A DNA stretch of 64,000 bases from Astrocystis sublimbata (lineage: Eukaryota; Ascomycota; Sordariomycetes; Xylariales; Xylariaceae): NCBI GenBank assembly GCA_022453515.1, contig JAJNNY010000001.1, forward strand, positions 1,240,001 to 1,304,000, read 5' to 3'. Shown here in pieces: positions 47,475 through 56,994 of this stretch. The notes below the pieces were generated by a model. It was not told the origin of the DNA, searched no databases, and was given only the letters and a program-made list of their open reading frames with translations. The position numbers and the translations under genes were made by a program. The stretch's first letter is position 1, and each line of letters opens with the position of its first letter.

Positions 47475-47940
47475 TCACATGAACATTCTCCAAATACCCA
47501 ACCACGCGAGTCCGAGCGACGTCGTCGCGATGCCGAGCTTGCGACTGCGCATGCCGAACATGGACTTGCTCGCCAGGATCTTGGCCTCGTTCCGCTCGAG
47601 CTGCGTCGTGCCGGAGTAGTAGCTGTAGGCCGCGAGACCGAGGAACGCGCCGCCGCCTGTGATAGGGATTCATGTCAGCACAGCTAGCTCTCAACAATTT
47701 CGACATCCCATCGCTATCATAAACAGAAAGTAATATCAATTAACTCATCATATATGTTGAGATATAGCAATGCGAGGCTGTAAGGGAAAGAAAGAAGTTA
47801 GAGATAAATGGAACCGGTATTAGGTACTAACCTACTACTCGACACGCGAGGCAATCCTCGCCCCGGTCCTGCTTCAGTAAATCGTCGAGATTCTCAGGCT
47901 TGTCGAGAACGCCCACTGAAGGGATTTTGTCCTTCGCCAT
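47475..47940 (-). CDS. DUF4536 / DMAC1-like small mitochondrial membrane protein
   Basis: Model complement(join(47475..47656, 47832..47940)), 96 aa. A short N-terminus (MAKDKIPSVGVLDKPENLDD) leads to EDCLACRVVGGGAFLGLAAY, a Cys-x-x-Cys followed by a Gly/Ala-rich membrane segment. A second hydrophobic segment (LGIATTSLGLAWLGIWRMF) ends the protein. This two-segment hairpin with the CxxC fits PF15055 (DUF4536, distal membrane-arm assembly complex protein 1-like). The human member assists assembly of the complex I membrane arm; the fungal role is not established. Splicing at GTTAGT...CACAG restores VVGGGAF exactly. The gene is easy to miss because each exon is short. Confidence 0.8.
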
Positions 47941-48451
47941 GGTGGCTGAGGTTTCGTATCGAGTGTGTGATCGGGCCAACCGTTTTCGACGTGATAAGAT
48001 TTTGGGAGGAAGATGGCTGCATGATATGAGATGCGAAAGTGGTCCAAGCGTCTACAGCCATATGTGCCTTAGAGCCTTGGACACATATAACTGACTTCCC
48101 ACCATGAGTCTTGCCGCATCTCGCCGCATCATCAAATGGGTTTGCACACTATTGATACGATGCTTGATTATATCTTGGTCGTAAGTTTTTGCTGGTATCT
48201 ACGGGTAGTTTGCAGTCATACCGGGAAAGTGGGCTACACTGGGATCAAAAATCGATTGTTTAGGTGTTTATCTGAAATAAATTCCGATGATTTTGTTTAT
48301 CAAGCAATTTACAAGAAGTTATGAACAAATACTGCCACCATCATGTAAATATATGTCTGAGATGCATTGAAAAGTAGTCATTATCATGCAAGAACCCAAG
48401 TCTACAAAGCGAGGGCTAAAATGAACCAGCGCCAGCATCTGCATGAACAAT
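47941..48451. other. Intergenic, 3' of MPP10
   Basis: 0.5 kb between two minus-strand genes, holding the promoter of the DMAC1-like gene and the MPP10 3' UTR. No other feature seen. Confidence 0.4.
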
Positions 48452-50728
48452 CTACAATTTGAAGGTACCGCTCGAGGCAGCTTTCGCAGCTTTAGCCTTA
48501 TTCCCATCAATATCCACAACCTCGCCCTTCTTGTTGATGACCTTGACACCACCCTTCCTGAGATCACCAAGAGTTTCTTTGCGCTGCTGGGCCTTCGCGC
48601 TTTGCGGCTTCTTGCCGTCGTCGCCACCCGCCTTGCGGAGCCTCTCCTTCTCCTGGCGGCGCTTCCTCGACTTGTCTTCGCGGGTCATCTCCTGCTTGGC
48701 GACAGGTAGACCGTTCTTTGAGACAACCTCGCCCTTCTCAGTGTTGTCTTTGCCCGCCTTGTACACCTCTTGTGGCGCCAGGGTGTTATCGCCGCCACCG
48801 ACGCCCTGTGCCGTGGTCGGTTGGGCATCTTCCATGCTGATGGTGGCAACGTCCGGCACGATGGTGAGTAGAGGGGCTACGGGCTTGGGCCTGTAGTACC
48901 AGCTGCTGAGGGCGTCGAGCTTGGCGCTGACCTCTTTCCACAATTGTTCCACCTCCTGTTCTTCCTTTCGAAGCTTCTCATCGGCTTTGCTGACGTAGGA
49001 ATCGGGGTTTGCGTTCTTGACGTGTTCTTCTTCGTAGATCTCAGCTAGACCTCGTTTTGATTTGGTATCTTCCACGCTGGCAAGCCCGCGACGAGTGTTG
49101 GATGCGAACTCTGTGGCGTCGGGACGTCGTCGAATCACTTCGTCGAATTCCCTGGCTAATATGCGTCGTTTAATGAGATCCTCGATGCTTTCGTTGACAT
49201 CAGGCGTGATGACAGGGACAGGCTTTCCGGCATGTTCAAAGTCGAGGTCCTCCTCCAAAAGAGAGTTCATGGGACGCTCGGCAGCTCTGGCTTCACCTCC
49301 CATAGTCCACTGTTTCTTGGCCACGTTAGATGCTTCGAGCTTCCGGATCTCTTCCGCCAATTTGGCCTGCCGCCTTTCATGTGCAGATCTTCTTGATTTG
49401 GGGTCTCCAGCAGAGACATCTGAAAGCGCATCTTCCGAGTCTTCGTGTTCTGATTCGTCGTCGAACAGATCCCGTCGAACATCTGCCATCGCCCGGTTTA
49501 CTTCTTCCTCGGCTGGACCGCCCTTGGGAAGCCGTTGTGGTCGGCTCTGTTTAGCGCCTTTCCGCCGCGGAGGGGCAAAGAAGTCCTTATAGAAAACGCC
49601 ATTGGCGTTGCCTTCTTCTGTGTCATCTTCAGCGTCCCCTTCAGCGCCATCTTCATCCTCTACGTCGCTGTCACCCTCTGGAGCATCCAGGTCCATGTTG
49701 CCAAAGGTAGCCCCGCCCTCGTCATCGTCGTCATTGTTGTCGTCACCGAAGTCAGACTGCATATCGTCATCTTCGTCGTCCTGGGATTTGCTCGACTTCT
49801 TGGATTTGCTCGTAGTTGCAGACACCTTGGCAAGCATCGGGTTTGCGTGCCAATCGAGCTCCTCGTCATCGCTTCCTTGGTCGACAGTGGGATCTGCCCT
49901 GGCGTCTGCGTCCTCCCACATCTGTGTTTGCTTGTTGAAATCGTCGAGAGAAAAGAAGCCGTCATTCAAACCATCTGGGTCTTCGATCAAGGGTTGAACA
50001 TCATCATCGTCATCATCCTCGCTCTCGCCCTCGTCCTCGTCCGCGTCTAAACCGTGCTGCACATCTTCGCCTTCCACGGACTCATCCTCATCTATGTCTC
50101 CCTCAGCTTCATCTTCTATGAGATCATCATCGCTCATCACATCGGCCTCGGACTCTCCCTGCTCAGCCTCCTCATCCGACTCTTCGCTTATGCCGTCATC
50201 ACTCGGGCTAGAATCATCGGAGTCGCCTTCGCTGTCTTCTACTATTTCCGTGATTTCGGCGTGTCCGTTTACTTGGACCTCGTCTTGATCCTCTAGATCC
50301 TGTAGCAATTGCTCGGCATGTTGCAGGGTGCTGGCAATGATCCTCTTGGCCTGCTGCCAGACTTGGCCGCTCTCGAAGCCATCGACGTGTAATTTTCTGA
50401 CCTTGAGAACCTGTGTTTGGCCGTGGGTCTCCCCGGAGCGCTTGCGCTTTTTGCTTTCCTCTCTCTGACGTTGCTGTTGCTCGTCGCTCAGCTGGCTGGC
50501 GTATGCGTCGAGAATAGCCTTGGCGAGCTGGAGAGAGGCGTTAGGAAGAGCAGGCGATGGCTGTAGGAATCCGTGGCGGTTGCCAGCCTTGATGGCTTCA
50601 AAAAGAGCCAGCATGTCCATGCCGGTGGTCGGTCTCGTCGGGTCGATGAGGGCGGGCAGGAAGCTTAGTGAAGGTGCGTGGGTGAGGGTATGAGATGTCG
50701 AGGACGAGGTACTGGCAGAACCGGCCAT
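48452..50728 (-). CDS. mpp10: U3 snoRNP protein MPP10
   Basis: Component of the SSU processome in the nucleolus, needed with IMP3 and IMP4 for 18S rRNA processing. Single exon of 758 aa. After a Ser-rich start (MAGSASTSSSTSHTL) and a helical region come very long Asp/Glu tracts interrupted by the conserved LNDGFFSLDDFNKQTQMWE. A second conserved part contains NGVFYKDFFAPPRRK, then MNSLLEEDLDFEHAGKPVPV leading to ITPDVNESIEDLIKRRIL, the Mpp10 hallmark. A basic Lys/Arg-rich tail (KSRKRRQEKERLRKAG) follows. The frame continues 127 codons upstream, but that part is not MPP10-like, so I took the ATG at 50728. It diverges from AP-3 mu across 497 bp. Confidence 0.95.
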   Translation of the reverse strand: MAGSASTSSSTSHTLTHAPSLSFLPALIDPTRPTTGMDMLALFEAIKAGNRHGFLQPSPALPNASLQLAKAILDAYASQLSDEQQQRQREESKKRKRSGETHGQTQVLKVRKLHVDGFESGQVWQQAKRIIASTLQHAEQLLQDLEDQDEVQVNGHAEITEIVEDSEGDSDDSSPSDDGISEESDEEAEQGESEADVMSDDDLIEDEAEGDIDEDESVEGEDVQHGLDADEDEGESEDDDDDDVQPLIEDPDGLNDGFFSLDDFNKQTQMWEDADARADPTVDQGSDDEELDWHANPMLAKVSATTSKSKKSSKSQDDEDDDMQSDFGDDNNDDDDEGGATFGNMDLDAPEGDSDVEDEDGAEGDAEDDTEEGNANGVFYKDFFAPPRRKGAKQSRPQRLPKGGPAEEEVNRAMADVRRDLFDDESEHEDSEDALSDVSAGDPKSRRSAHERRQAKLAEEIRKLEASNVAKKQWTMGGEARAAERPMNSLLEEDLDFEHAGKPVPVITPDVNESIEDLIKRRILAREFDEVIRRRPDATEFASNTRRGLASVEDTKSKRGLAEIYEEEHVKNANPDSYVSKADEKLRKEEQEVEQLWKEVSAKLDALSSWYYRPKPVAPLLTIVPDVATISMEDAQPTTAQGVGGGDNTLAPQEVYKAGKDNTEKGEVVSKNGLPVAKQEMTREDKSRKRRQEKERLRKAGGDDGKKPQSAKAQQRKETLGDLRKGGVKVINKKGEVVDIDGNKAKAAKAASSGTFKL

Positions 50729-51225
50729 TGCTCTGCAGGTGATGACTTTTGCCGGGGTAGGAATGGGGGGAGAATCAATTACATTAAGGGCGTTGGGAGC
50801 AGTAGCAGTATTGTGGTCAATTGCAAACCGAATCGCGACTCGTTCTGAGGCCGTCTTGTCTGCAAGCTTCGCAATTGCGACTTGCAAAAAAATAAAAATT
50901 TCCCCAGGCTGTAAGGTCCCGTACCTACCTAGTCCAGTCCCGACTGAAGGGCCTGGTTCAGCCCCGCTACCGCTACCTAGGTACCAAGGTACCTTTCCTA
51001 GCATGTGCTTAAAAGTGGACCGCTGGACCGCAAAGGTAAGTTGCAGTGGTCTTGAGGTCAGCTTCAGCCCCTCCATCCTCGCCTCCCACTGACGTAGCGC
51101 ACTCGGCACCTAAAGGCAACCGAGCAACCTTACCTATCAATCCAATGCCCAGACCGCGCGTCTAGCTAGAGCTTCACTCCCCCCCACCAGCCTTGCGCGA
51201 AGATGCGCTTCACGAGCCGTCCACC
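50729..51225. promoter_or_regulatory. Shared divergent promoter, MPP10 / AP-3 mu
   Basis: 497 bp between two divergently transcribed housekeeping genes, so it must serve both. It carries CGTACCTACCTAG (about 50930) and CTACCTAGGTACCAAGGTACC (about 50973-50995), members of the dispersed motif in this window. No factor is assigned. Confidence 0.5.
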
Positions 51226-52896
51226 ATGAACAGCGTTATCGAGGCGCTGCACATCTACGATGAGCACAAGTCTGTCGCTACCGTCTCCCCTCGTGTAAAG
51301 TTGGCCCCTCACTAACGACACAGCCACAGGCGCGCGCTCCTCTCCCACACCTTCACCTCCCGCCCGCTCTCGGCGACTCATCTGCTACCTCTCTACCTCG
51401 AACATCCCGCACCGCGGCCGAACCTGATCTACCTGCCGAGCACCAATCCACCTACCCTCGTCTTCAGCCTCGACCATGCGAACCTACTATACCTCGCAAC
51501 CACCTCCTGCGAGATTGAACCCCTCCTCGTACTCGAGTTCCTTCACCGTGTCATCGACGCCTTAGAGGAGTTCCTCGGTGCCCCCGTTCTCGCGCACAAG
51601 ATCGAAGCCAACTACGATGTCGTCGCCCAGCTCCTCACCGAAATGTGCGATGCGGGCACCATCAGCACCACCGAGCCAAATGCGCTGAGGGATGTCGTCG
51701 AGGTCGAGGGCCTCTTGGGGAAACTGCTGGGAAGCATTAATCTGCCCGGCAAGCCACTGACCGGCTCCAACACAGCTTCTCTGATCACACAGAGCGGTCC
51801 ATCTCTGCCATGGAGGCGGGCCAACGTACGACATACGTCGAACGAGCTATACTGCGATCTTGTCGAAACTCTCTCGGTTACCCTGGCGCCCTCTGGCCGT
51901 CCGCTTGCTGCCTTTGCCAACGGCACCATTGCCTTCACATCCAAGGTATCTGGTGTTCCCGACATAGTCCTGACCCTGACCGGGCCCTCTGGAAAGCACA
52001 ATCTGAAGAGCGTCATGGAATTGCCCGTGTTCCATCCCTGTGTGCGGTTGAACCGCTGGAAGGAAAGCCCTGGAGAACTCAGCTTCGTACCTCCCGACGG
52101 ACGTTTCATTCTCGCTGGCTACGGGGTCGATCTGTTGCCGTCTGCCACCGGCAATAATATGAACATGGCCCGTGATTTGAAGCTGCCTGTGGGCATAGAA
52201 GTGAAGACAGGCCTCGGTTCAACAGGCTCCGAGTTCGAAGTGCGCTTAAACATCAACAAACTTTTCGGTTCAACTGGTCAGTCCATAGCCGGACCATCCT
52301 CTAGGGGTGGAGGGTCCGGGGGACGAGGCTTCGGTGGACCACACGCTGGAACCGCTGCATCCCCTCTTCTTCAAGATGTGGTCGTGTCGGTGCCACTTCC
52401 AGAAGATGTGAGGAACTTATCCGATGTGCGGCCTAGCAGAGGGGATGCTAGCTATAACCCTGGAGACCGTCTTCTCGAGTGGCAGATACCAGCGAAGGAT
52501 TTGTCGGCCGGGGCGTCGTACTTTGGCCTTCGATGTACGGTTGTAGGGCCGGTAGCGGACGATGCCTTCGAAGAAGATCCTAATGGGTTCGGCTTTGGCA
52601 GGGATTACTCCTACGACGAACCATACCAGGGCTCTGCAGCGCGCCAGTCGACGAAGGCGAAGTCGCAAGGATCAGACGAGGAGCGGGACGCAAGAAAGGT
52701 AGCGCAGAATAAGATCCTGATGCCCAGCTCTGCGTCAATCAGCTTCTCCGTCAAGGGATGGGTTCCCAGCGGCGTCAGGGTCGAGTCCATCATCATCGAC
52801 GCGAGGAAAAGTCGCGGACTAGGGGAAGGGATTAAACCGTATAAAGGTGTCAAATACCTCACCATCAGCAAGGGCGGCGTTGAAATAAGATGCTAG
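51226..52896 (+). CDS. apm3: AP-3 complex subunit mu
   Basis: Medium chain of the AP-3 adaptor, which sorts cargo from Golgi/endosomes to vacuole by binding Tyr-based signals. Model join(51226..51269, 51330..52896), 536 aa. The 14-residue first exon (MNSVIEALHIYDEH) is the start of the sigma-like longin domain. Exon 2 continues with HLLPLYLEHPAPRPNLIYLP and ALEEFLGAPVLAHKIEANYD, then EPNALRDVVEVEG and LGSINLPG, all typical of mu3. The mu-homology domain runs from about 190 to the end, with NELYCDLVETLSVTL near its start and KGVKYLTISKGGVEIRC at the end. A Gly/Ser-rich loop (SSRGGGSGGRGFGGPHAG) is inserted in it. The first donor (AA|GTCTGT) is non-ideal, but it is the only one that restores frame with the branch site CTAAC. 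Confidence 0.92.
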
Positions 52897-53423
52897 CTGT
52901 CACCGTCAGCATCTTGTTTCAACGTGCCCCTGGTCTGCTCTTGTCTTGGAAATACCTTAGCATCCAAATTGGCGTTGGGTGGGCTCATGGCATAGATTAG
53001 TGTTGCTGTTCGCTACCAGACCGGATCCTTTAGCTGACAGACTACAAGCTTCGAATTAACTATCTTAGAAACCTTGAATCTTGAAATCTGGAATCGTACC
53101 AAGGCAACTACCGACTTCATGAGTGTGCTTTAACACAAAACTATCATGCCCTCAATTCACATAGCTTAAGAACTAACTTGATGACGTGTGTATCTATGAA
53201 AAACGTACAGTAATGAATACGAGCATTCGTTCTTCGATCTACAATCTGGTTGGTTCGCGATTTTTTACATGTTGTACATCTGCTGTGTACCTATCTGTAG
53301 GTAGGTACCAAGTGTGTGTGTTTGTGGCGTCGAGCTGTTAAGCTTGGGCGGACTGGACGGGTACGTAGGAGTTTAGGAAAATGGGAGCAAGACGGGGGTC
53401 TAGTCTGAATCCGGATTCCATCT
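52897..53423. other. Convergent 3' region
   Basis: 0.5 kb between AP-3 mu and the broken monooxygenase, with GTACCTATCTGTAGGTAGGTACC near 53286. Nothing else seen. Confidence 0.4.
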
Positions 53424-54806
53424 CTAGGATACCGGAGCCTCTTTTGCCTTGAACGGCAGGTAGCTGAGAATCTGTCCGTTGCGGACCATGGGAATCATAC
53501 ACGCGTTCATGAAAGTATTCATAGGTACCCAAGGCCGCACAAACCGATCGATAAACCAGTGAGTCCATGAGTCCCAGGTCATTAAGCGTAGACTGGAATA
53601 GCGGTAATTGTAGATATTCCTAAGTTCCTTAGAGCGAAAGCGTTGATATTGGGCAAACACAGCCTCTGGGACGCCGAGTCAGGATGGCCGTCGCAAGATA
53701 TGTAGACCTGCTGGAGCTTGCTAGCGAGCAAAGCAGTCGAATGCAAGCCGTAGTTCACCCCGAGCCCGTTTACGCTTGAGCTTGTCACGGCCGCGTCGCC
53801 TGTAAACACAACTCGACCTGTGTGCCACCGCGCAGCAAAGCCTTCATCTTGGCTCACCGATCGAGCGGAATGTTTGTGAATAAGTGGCCAGATCTCCCGA
53901 AGTGTCACCCCAGGAGCAACCGACATGTCAAACATTGACTCGGCAACCTCTTCCATTTCGTGGCTCGAATATTGTACTCGCTCCGTCGTTGGCTGGGGCA
54001 GCTTCTTATACAGAATCAGGCGCAGCATGTCGCCATTCGTGCCCATCTGGATGGCCATGCCTGTTTGTCTAGTTTCGAAGAAGACCCCGCTTTCGATTCC
54101 ATGGTGATTTGGGCCTTCGCCATAAATGCTGTAAAAATGCGAAGTAGTTGGAATCTCAGTGATGCCAAGGTTGGGACAATCCAAATGCTGCTTCAGTGCC
54201 AAGTCGCGAATGTAGGTCCTGGTCATATTATGAGTACCATCGGCCCCAACCAGAACCGACCCGTTCTCAATTGACCCATCTGCTAAATGTACGCGGACGC
54301 CATCATCTACAGCTTCTATCTTAGTCACCTTAGACTCCGTTCTGATGACTTCTTTGCGGTTCGGTAGGCTCTTGTAAAGAACCTCGAGCAGCTCGCACCG
54401 CTGCAGCGGCATGATGGGATATCCATGGCTTGCGGCATGTCAGTACCAGAAACCGTGGCTGCGATCACCAAGGGGGTTTTTCATCACGGTTGATGATAAG
54501 TTAACGCACCTCTCTTCAAGTGTCTTCCATATCGGGTAGTTGCTGAGTGTGCGTCCGTTGCTAAGCATATCACGCTTAGACACCAGTCTGTACGAGCGCC
54601 TACTGGCTTCCTCGAATAATCCTATCTGATCGAGTAGGCGCGCCGTATGAGGCCAGATCAAAAGATGGTTTCCCCTTTCAAAGAAATTTGATGGGGCCCT
54701 TTCGAGGATGATATAGTCTATCTTGGGCCGTATTGAGAGCATGGGCCAGGTATAAGCCGGTTGGCCCAGAGCCAATTATGACGACGCGAAATTTGGACTC
54801 CGGCAT
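53424..54806 (-). pseudogene. Frameshifted FAD-dependent monooxygenase
   Basis: Remains of a PHBH-type flavin monooxygenase of the kind found in fungal secondary-metabolite clusters (paxM-like), read in three frames. The start frame (ATG 54804-54806) has the Rossmann motif VVIIGSGPTGLYLAHALN. Near 54725-54730 one surplus base shifts the frame, and the second frame continues with KIDYIILER and GNHLLIWPHTARLLDQIGLF. A good intron (54429-54509, GTGCGT...CAAG) joins it to HGYPIMPLQRCELLEVLY. The DG motif (GADGTHNMTRTYIRD) and GDAAVTSSSVNGLGVNYG are present; the latter has Val where His is usual. Near 53665-53680 a second one-base shift breaks the frame, and the last frame reads AQYQRFRSKELRNIY to a stop at 53424. 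No GT-AG pair explains either shift. Sequencing error is possible, but two independent hits favour a dead gene. Confidence 0.75.
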
Positions 54807-55867
54807 TCTGGTCAAAATGAGTGGGCGTTGTATAGACTATAGCCAAGATGGGCGAATGCGGTGGTGGACGCGTAGATGCTCATGACCAAAGAAAGAATCG
54901 GATGATGAAAGACACAGGAAAGAAAAACAAAAACAGAGGTTTAGACAGCAGACCCCATTCTCCAGCTGATCACACCAATTGTTGGGTGAGGCTCTGCTCG
55001 ATATAACGTCGGGAGACGCGAGTGATCACACACTACCAACAATGGAAAAGGGTAGGGGGGGGGGGGGGTGCGATTATATATTTAGCATGTAGCATAAAGC
55101 AGCGACAGGTCTGCCGTGTAACACAATGAACTTAGGAAATGATACATAACCGTCGGGTCTGCACCACGTCAGGTATCCTTCACTTATACAACACGCCAAG
55201 GACAGTCTCGCCTCCTCCGGGCATCAAGATTGCTCCCTCGGCAGACATAGTAAGTAGTAGTACGTAAAGCATCACATCGACACGACGCTGCATGTTTGGC
55301 TACCCGAGGCCCAAGGCTTTTTTCGTGAAATCTCATCTTAAACGTTTCATCTATGCTCGTGGCACTGTAGAAGTTGAACGTTGCCATCGAATTCGCAGCC
55401 TGCCTCTGCCCATGTGGTTCGTTTCGGACAGGTTACAACTTGGAAGTGCCGCAGTCTGCGTTCTCAAGGCTGCACTCGTACTTTTCGTATGCCTCCATTC
55501 CCGGTAAATATGCCCAACCATAGACACTCGCTATGTGTATCGTTCGAGGCTCTGATCAGAAGTTGAATCAATCGTGCTAGCCCCAGTATTTGCTTGTCCG
55601 CTTGTTGTTGGGTAGATAAACAAGTAGGATGATATTACCCTTTCCTCTTGCTCATCATTCCCATCAAATCCCATTTACATTCTCACTTGATTAAACAAGT
55701 ACGTCTTGGGTGCTATTTCACTTGTCAGCGAATCGTGGGCATATTACATCCTGAATCATAACGCGAGAGATCAAACCACTAGAGCGTGTGGATGGCGACA
55801 ACTCGGCAGAATCGCATCTTTCTACTGTGAGCCAGAGCAAAGACAGACCAAGCTCGTCCAATTCAGG
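54807..55867. other. 1.1-kb region between two gene remnants
   Basis: Lies between the start of the broken monooxygenase and the transporter remnant. It holds a 14-base G run. No intact gene; the transporter's 5' part cannot be found here. Confidence 0.45.
55055..55068. repeat. Poly-G run (G14)
   Basis: Uninterrupted run of 14 guanines, rare outside GC microsatellites and prone to length error in sequencing. Confidence 0.9.
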
Positions 55868-56181
55868 GAATCCAGCGCGCTCCTGGCAGGTGTATTCGTG
55901 ATGGCTGTATATATCGCCCTATCTCCGTCGGGCATCCTCACAGGTATCTTGATCACTCGACTTGGCACCTTCTCATGGGCCCAGGCCCAGCCAAAGACGC
56001 CATCGTAGATTCTTACGTGGAAGGCTTTCGCGGTCTATCCTATTTGCTCATCGGACTGTCTGGGCTTTTACTTGTTTTGAGCCTCTTCATCAAACAGAAA
56101 ACATTGGATAAAGAGCTAGATTTCGAGCATAGACTGGTGAAGAAAGGTAACTGGGACCCAGCAGCCGGCGCAAGTGCGTAA
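55868..56181 (+). pseudogene. MFS transporter remnant (DHA2-like) with internal deletion
   Basis: Two fragments of a 14-TM major facilitator protein. The first frame reads FVMAVYIALSPSGILTGILI then TRLGTFSW, which matches the middle of DHA2 drug exporters, where a loop and TM pair precede an R-x-G-x-F motif. Without a gap the sequence changes frame at about 55980 and continues as DAIVDSYVEGFRGL, then LLIGLSGLLLVLSLFIKQ and KTLDKELDFEH, which matches the last TM and C-terminal tail. Roughly 150 residues that should lie between them are absent, as is everything before the first fragment. The order and direction suggest that it once diverged from the neighbouring monooxygenase. Family call by pattern only. 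Confidence 0.65.
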
Positions 56182-56994
56182 CTTCAGGCGCACGTATCGG
56201 TCCAGCTGTTCAATTCTACTCGGAATCCTACCTCCTACCTCCTAGGAGAAAAGGTCGGAGTTGCAAAGTGGGATGTATTGGGATGGGTTCTGACTGACTG
56301 TGTGGGCCAGGTGTGTGCCTAGGTACCTACCTAGGTACCCAGGTAGGCTGAGCCCTATGTAAGTTGTAGGTACCTACCGTGGTCTAATATCAAAAGCTGG
56401 CCTGATCACCCCTAGCCGGACATCTTTTAGTTCCTCTCGTTACGTTTCGTATTTATTTAATCTTGACCTACCTAGTATGGTTTGAACTTTGAATATATAA
56501 CAAGCCTTACTGCTGAGTTATTCGCATGTGAACCCGCTCAAGCATACGGTACCTACATGTAATGCAGGCATAGGCATGCAGGCATGGCAGGTACCTGCGT
56601 CTGTGCCGAGACTGGCTTGACTGGCTCGACTGGGCATGACTGCCCTGCCCGATGGTGTCGAGCGGTTAGGCTCGGGTGGACTGGACCAGGCGTGCCCAGC
56701 CGTGCCAGGCGAGCTAGGGTCCGCCTGTCCGGGGAACAGATGGGGACCGACCAAGGTGTGGGGTAGTTCGTACAGTAAGAAGCAGACACCGTATGACCGA
56801 ATGCCCGTCCCTTACCTCAAGTTTTGGGGAGACCCGACGGACTTCAAGGCTCCCTCGTCTTTTTCAAGGCATTCGAGATAGCAGGAGTCCGTGGCTGCTA
56901 CCAAGTCAGGTTGCATCAGTTTTTTTATTTCCAATTTCATTTTCGATGATCGGAGCTTCCCTCTACCGCAGCTCGTACTAGCTGGCCTGCGGTT
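56182..56994. other. Intergenic with dense TAGGTACC motif cluster
   Basis: From about 56318 to 56378 the short motif CCTAGGTACCTACC occurs repeatedly, followed by ACCTACCTAG at about 56466 and GTACCTACAT near 56550. GC-rich imperfect repeats of GGCTTGACTGGCTCGACTGG type follow at 56600-56650. No gene. Confidence 0.45.

Noticed and set aside
50729..51109. Upstream in-frame extension of MPP10 (127 codons)
   Set aside because: The extension covers the divergent promoter with AP-3 mu, has no MPP10 similarity and includes the intergenic TACCTAGG motif.
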